This document shows, piece by piece, positions 53,619-54,294 of a DNA stretch of 54,294 bases. How positions within the stretch are numbered: position 1 is the stretch's first letter; each line of letters opens with the position of its first letter. Location: contig JAKSTS010000003.1 in the NCBI GenBank assembly GCA_024402455.1, forward strand, positions 1 through 54,294. Direction: 5' to 3'. The notes under the pieces are model-generated. The model was not told where the DNA came from and searched no databases. It saw only the letters and a program-made list of their open reading frames with translations. Both the position numbers and the translations under genes were made by a program. The DNA is from Treponemataceae bacterium. Its GTDB lineage: Bacteria; Spirochaetota; Spirochaetia; Treponematales; Treponemataceae.

Positions 53619-54257
53619 GTGAAAAGTATTAATAATTATGGTTGGATTTTTTTACTCATTGCAATGACTGGAGATTTAATAGTCTCCTTTCTACTTTCAT
53701 TTTTCTACAAAGACTATAGTAATATTAAAATGTCTATAAGTGCATTAGGAAATCCAAACAGTCCTATAAAAATCCCTTTTAATATTTGGATGTTTTTTGA
53801 AGGACTTTTATTTTTAATATCATTACCTACCATATATAATTATTTCAAATCAACCTCTCCAAAATTAACAGTTTTATTGCTAATCATTATTTCTGTTTTT
53901 GCAATAGGAGCATGCATTTTTACCAGTTTCTTCAGCGTAAATGAAACTAAAAATATAACGACAGTTGCATCAAAAATCCATGGCATAGGATCAACAATTG
54001 GATTCTGTCTTTTTCTTTTTGTTCCGCTGCTTGTTTCGATACTTTATTTTAAATCCAGCGAGAATTTATTTGGTACCATAAGTATTATATGTTTTATTCT
54101 GTCATTAATCTTTTTTGTTTTGTTTATAATGTCAGATAAGGAAACCTTTTCTTCAACAGTCATAGCAAATGAAGGTCTCTGGCAGCGATTAAACCTTCTT
54201 TTTATGTATATTCCACTTTGTATTGTATGTCTACAAGAAATGAGGAATATTTTTTAA
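53619..54257 (+). CDS. Cassette 5 gene: DUF998-like membrane protein
   Basis: 212 residues from GTG 53619, chosen for the GGAGAAG about eight bases upstream; TTG 53604 is less likely. Six membrane helices; the first segment GWIFLLIAMTGDLIVSFLL and the loop MSISALGNPNSPIKIPFNIWMF match the DUF998 pattern (a period of S-x-L-G-x-P-x-S-P after helix 1). Function of this family is unknown. The attC of this cassette lies beyond the window end. Confidence 0.7.
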   Translation: MKSINNYGWIFLLIAMTGDLIVSFLLSFFYKDYSNIKMSISALGNPNSPIKIPFNIWMFFEGLLFLISLPTIYNYFKSTSPKLTVLLLIIISVFAIGACIFTSFFSVNETKNITTVASKIHGIGSTIGFCLFLFVPLLVSILYFKSSENLFGTISIICFILSLIFFVLFIMSDKETFSSTVIANEGLWQRLNLLFMYIPLCIVCLQEMRNIF

Positions 54258-54280
54258 TCGAGTCAAGCTCGATTAAAAAA
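54250..54280. repeat. TCAAG-loop hairpin after the cassette 5 gene
   Basis: TTTTTTAATCGAG (54250-54262), loop TCAAG, perfect complement to 54280; the stop codon lies in the left arm. AAATTTAACTTT (54283-54294) follows, 11 of 12 bases matching the motif at 51489 and 52414. Confidence 0.65.
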
Positions 54281-54294
54281 AGAAATTTAACTTT

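Larger units (their letters stand above)
48251..54294 (+). mobile_element. Chromosomal integron: intI, attI and at least five cassettes
   Basis: intI is followed on the same strand by an attI-like core (49674) and four attC sites. Cassettes by recombination point G^TTATG: 49675-50639 (965 bp), 50640-51684 (1045), 51685-52345 (661), 52346-53575 (1230), and 53576 onward, incomplete. All cassette genes lie on the plus strand. The orientation of intI, same as the cassettes, is reversed relative to class 1-3 integrons and matches the arrangement described for T. denticola. Confidence 0.9.

Noticed and set aside
49640..54294. CRISPR-like array from the regularly spaced repeats
   Set aside because: Repeats are imperfect palindromes about 0.7-1.2 kb apart with genes between them, and have attC architecture.

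Overview
The window reads as one stretch of chromosome from an anaerobic, motile, host-associated spirochaete, most likely a Treponema (inference). The signs are a moderate-to-low GC content, chemotaxis genes (an MCP and CheW), two HD-GYP proteins, an electron-bifurcating-type [FeFe]-hydrogenase operon with no respiratory genes, a glycogen phosphorylase and debranching pair, an AddAB-type recombination nuclease, and an integron whose integrase points the same way as its cassettes, the reversed layout known from Treponema denticola. No tRNA, rRNA or CRISPR array was recognised.

Layout: 1-228 is the 5' part of a CBM48 protein. Then come metK, an HPt / HD-GYP response-regulator pair, and a very large hybrid histidine kinase (to 7.2 kb). 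hisG-hisB, an MCP and a standalone trpB follow (7.5-12.8 kb). Next are a phosphatase, an AEC transporter, glgP and glgX (12.9-19.3 kb), and the addB-addA recombination nuclease, with addB interrupted by two in-frame stops (19.4-26.1 kb). cheW, a HEAT-like protein, an orphan adenine methyltransferase, pyrF, a lipoprotein phosphoesterase, rlmJ and a tRNA-binding-domain protein occupy 26.3-32.5 kb. A DUF2157 membrane protein with its GDYXXLXY partner, nth, mscS and slyX reach 38.9 kb. The hydrogenase operon (HndA, GHKL ATPase, HndB, HndC, HndD) runs on the minus strand at 39.0-44.1 kb, followed by nfu, slyD, a PrsW-like protease and a degenerate HD-GYP protein (to 46.9 kb).

From 47.0 kb the DNA becomes accessory. 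There is an IS982-like element with an internal deletion (47.0-47.8 kb), a frameshifted DUF3574-like gene, and then a chromosomal integron. Its integrase carries the integron-specific insert but has one extra A in an A8 run. An attI-like core at 49674 and four clear attC sites (61-63 nt, CATAAC...GTTATG, conserved extrahelical bases) delimit four complete cassettes and a fifth that runs off the end. Cargo: a two-gene cassette of unknown function, a secreted protein, a membrane protein, a DUF6678-like gene plus higBA toxin-antitoxin, and a DUF998-like membrane protein.

The most unusual observation is a second hairpin five cores out of five. A few bases after every GTTATG core sits a small GC-rich stem-loop whose stem sequence changes from cassette to cassette while pairing is kept, and which always has a bulged A in the context G-A-C...G-C, the same bulge found in the attC stems. 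In three cassettes it is followed directly by a U-tract, a Shine-Dalgarno and the start codon. It could be a second integrase recognition hairpin, a transcription insulator or an mRNA 5'-end element. Two further hairpins share the attC loop TCAAG, and a repeated 14-nt motif occurs in three cassettes.

A second pattern is chromosomal: seven genes have a sigma-70-type -10 box exactly 6-7 nt before the start codon and no Shine-Dalgarno, which predicts frequent leaderless transcription.
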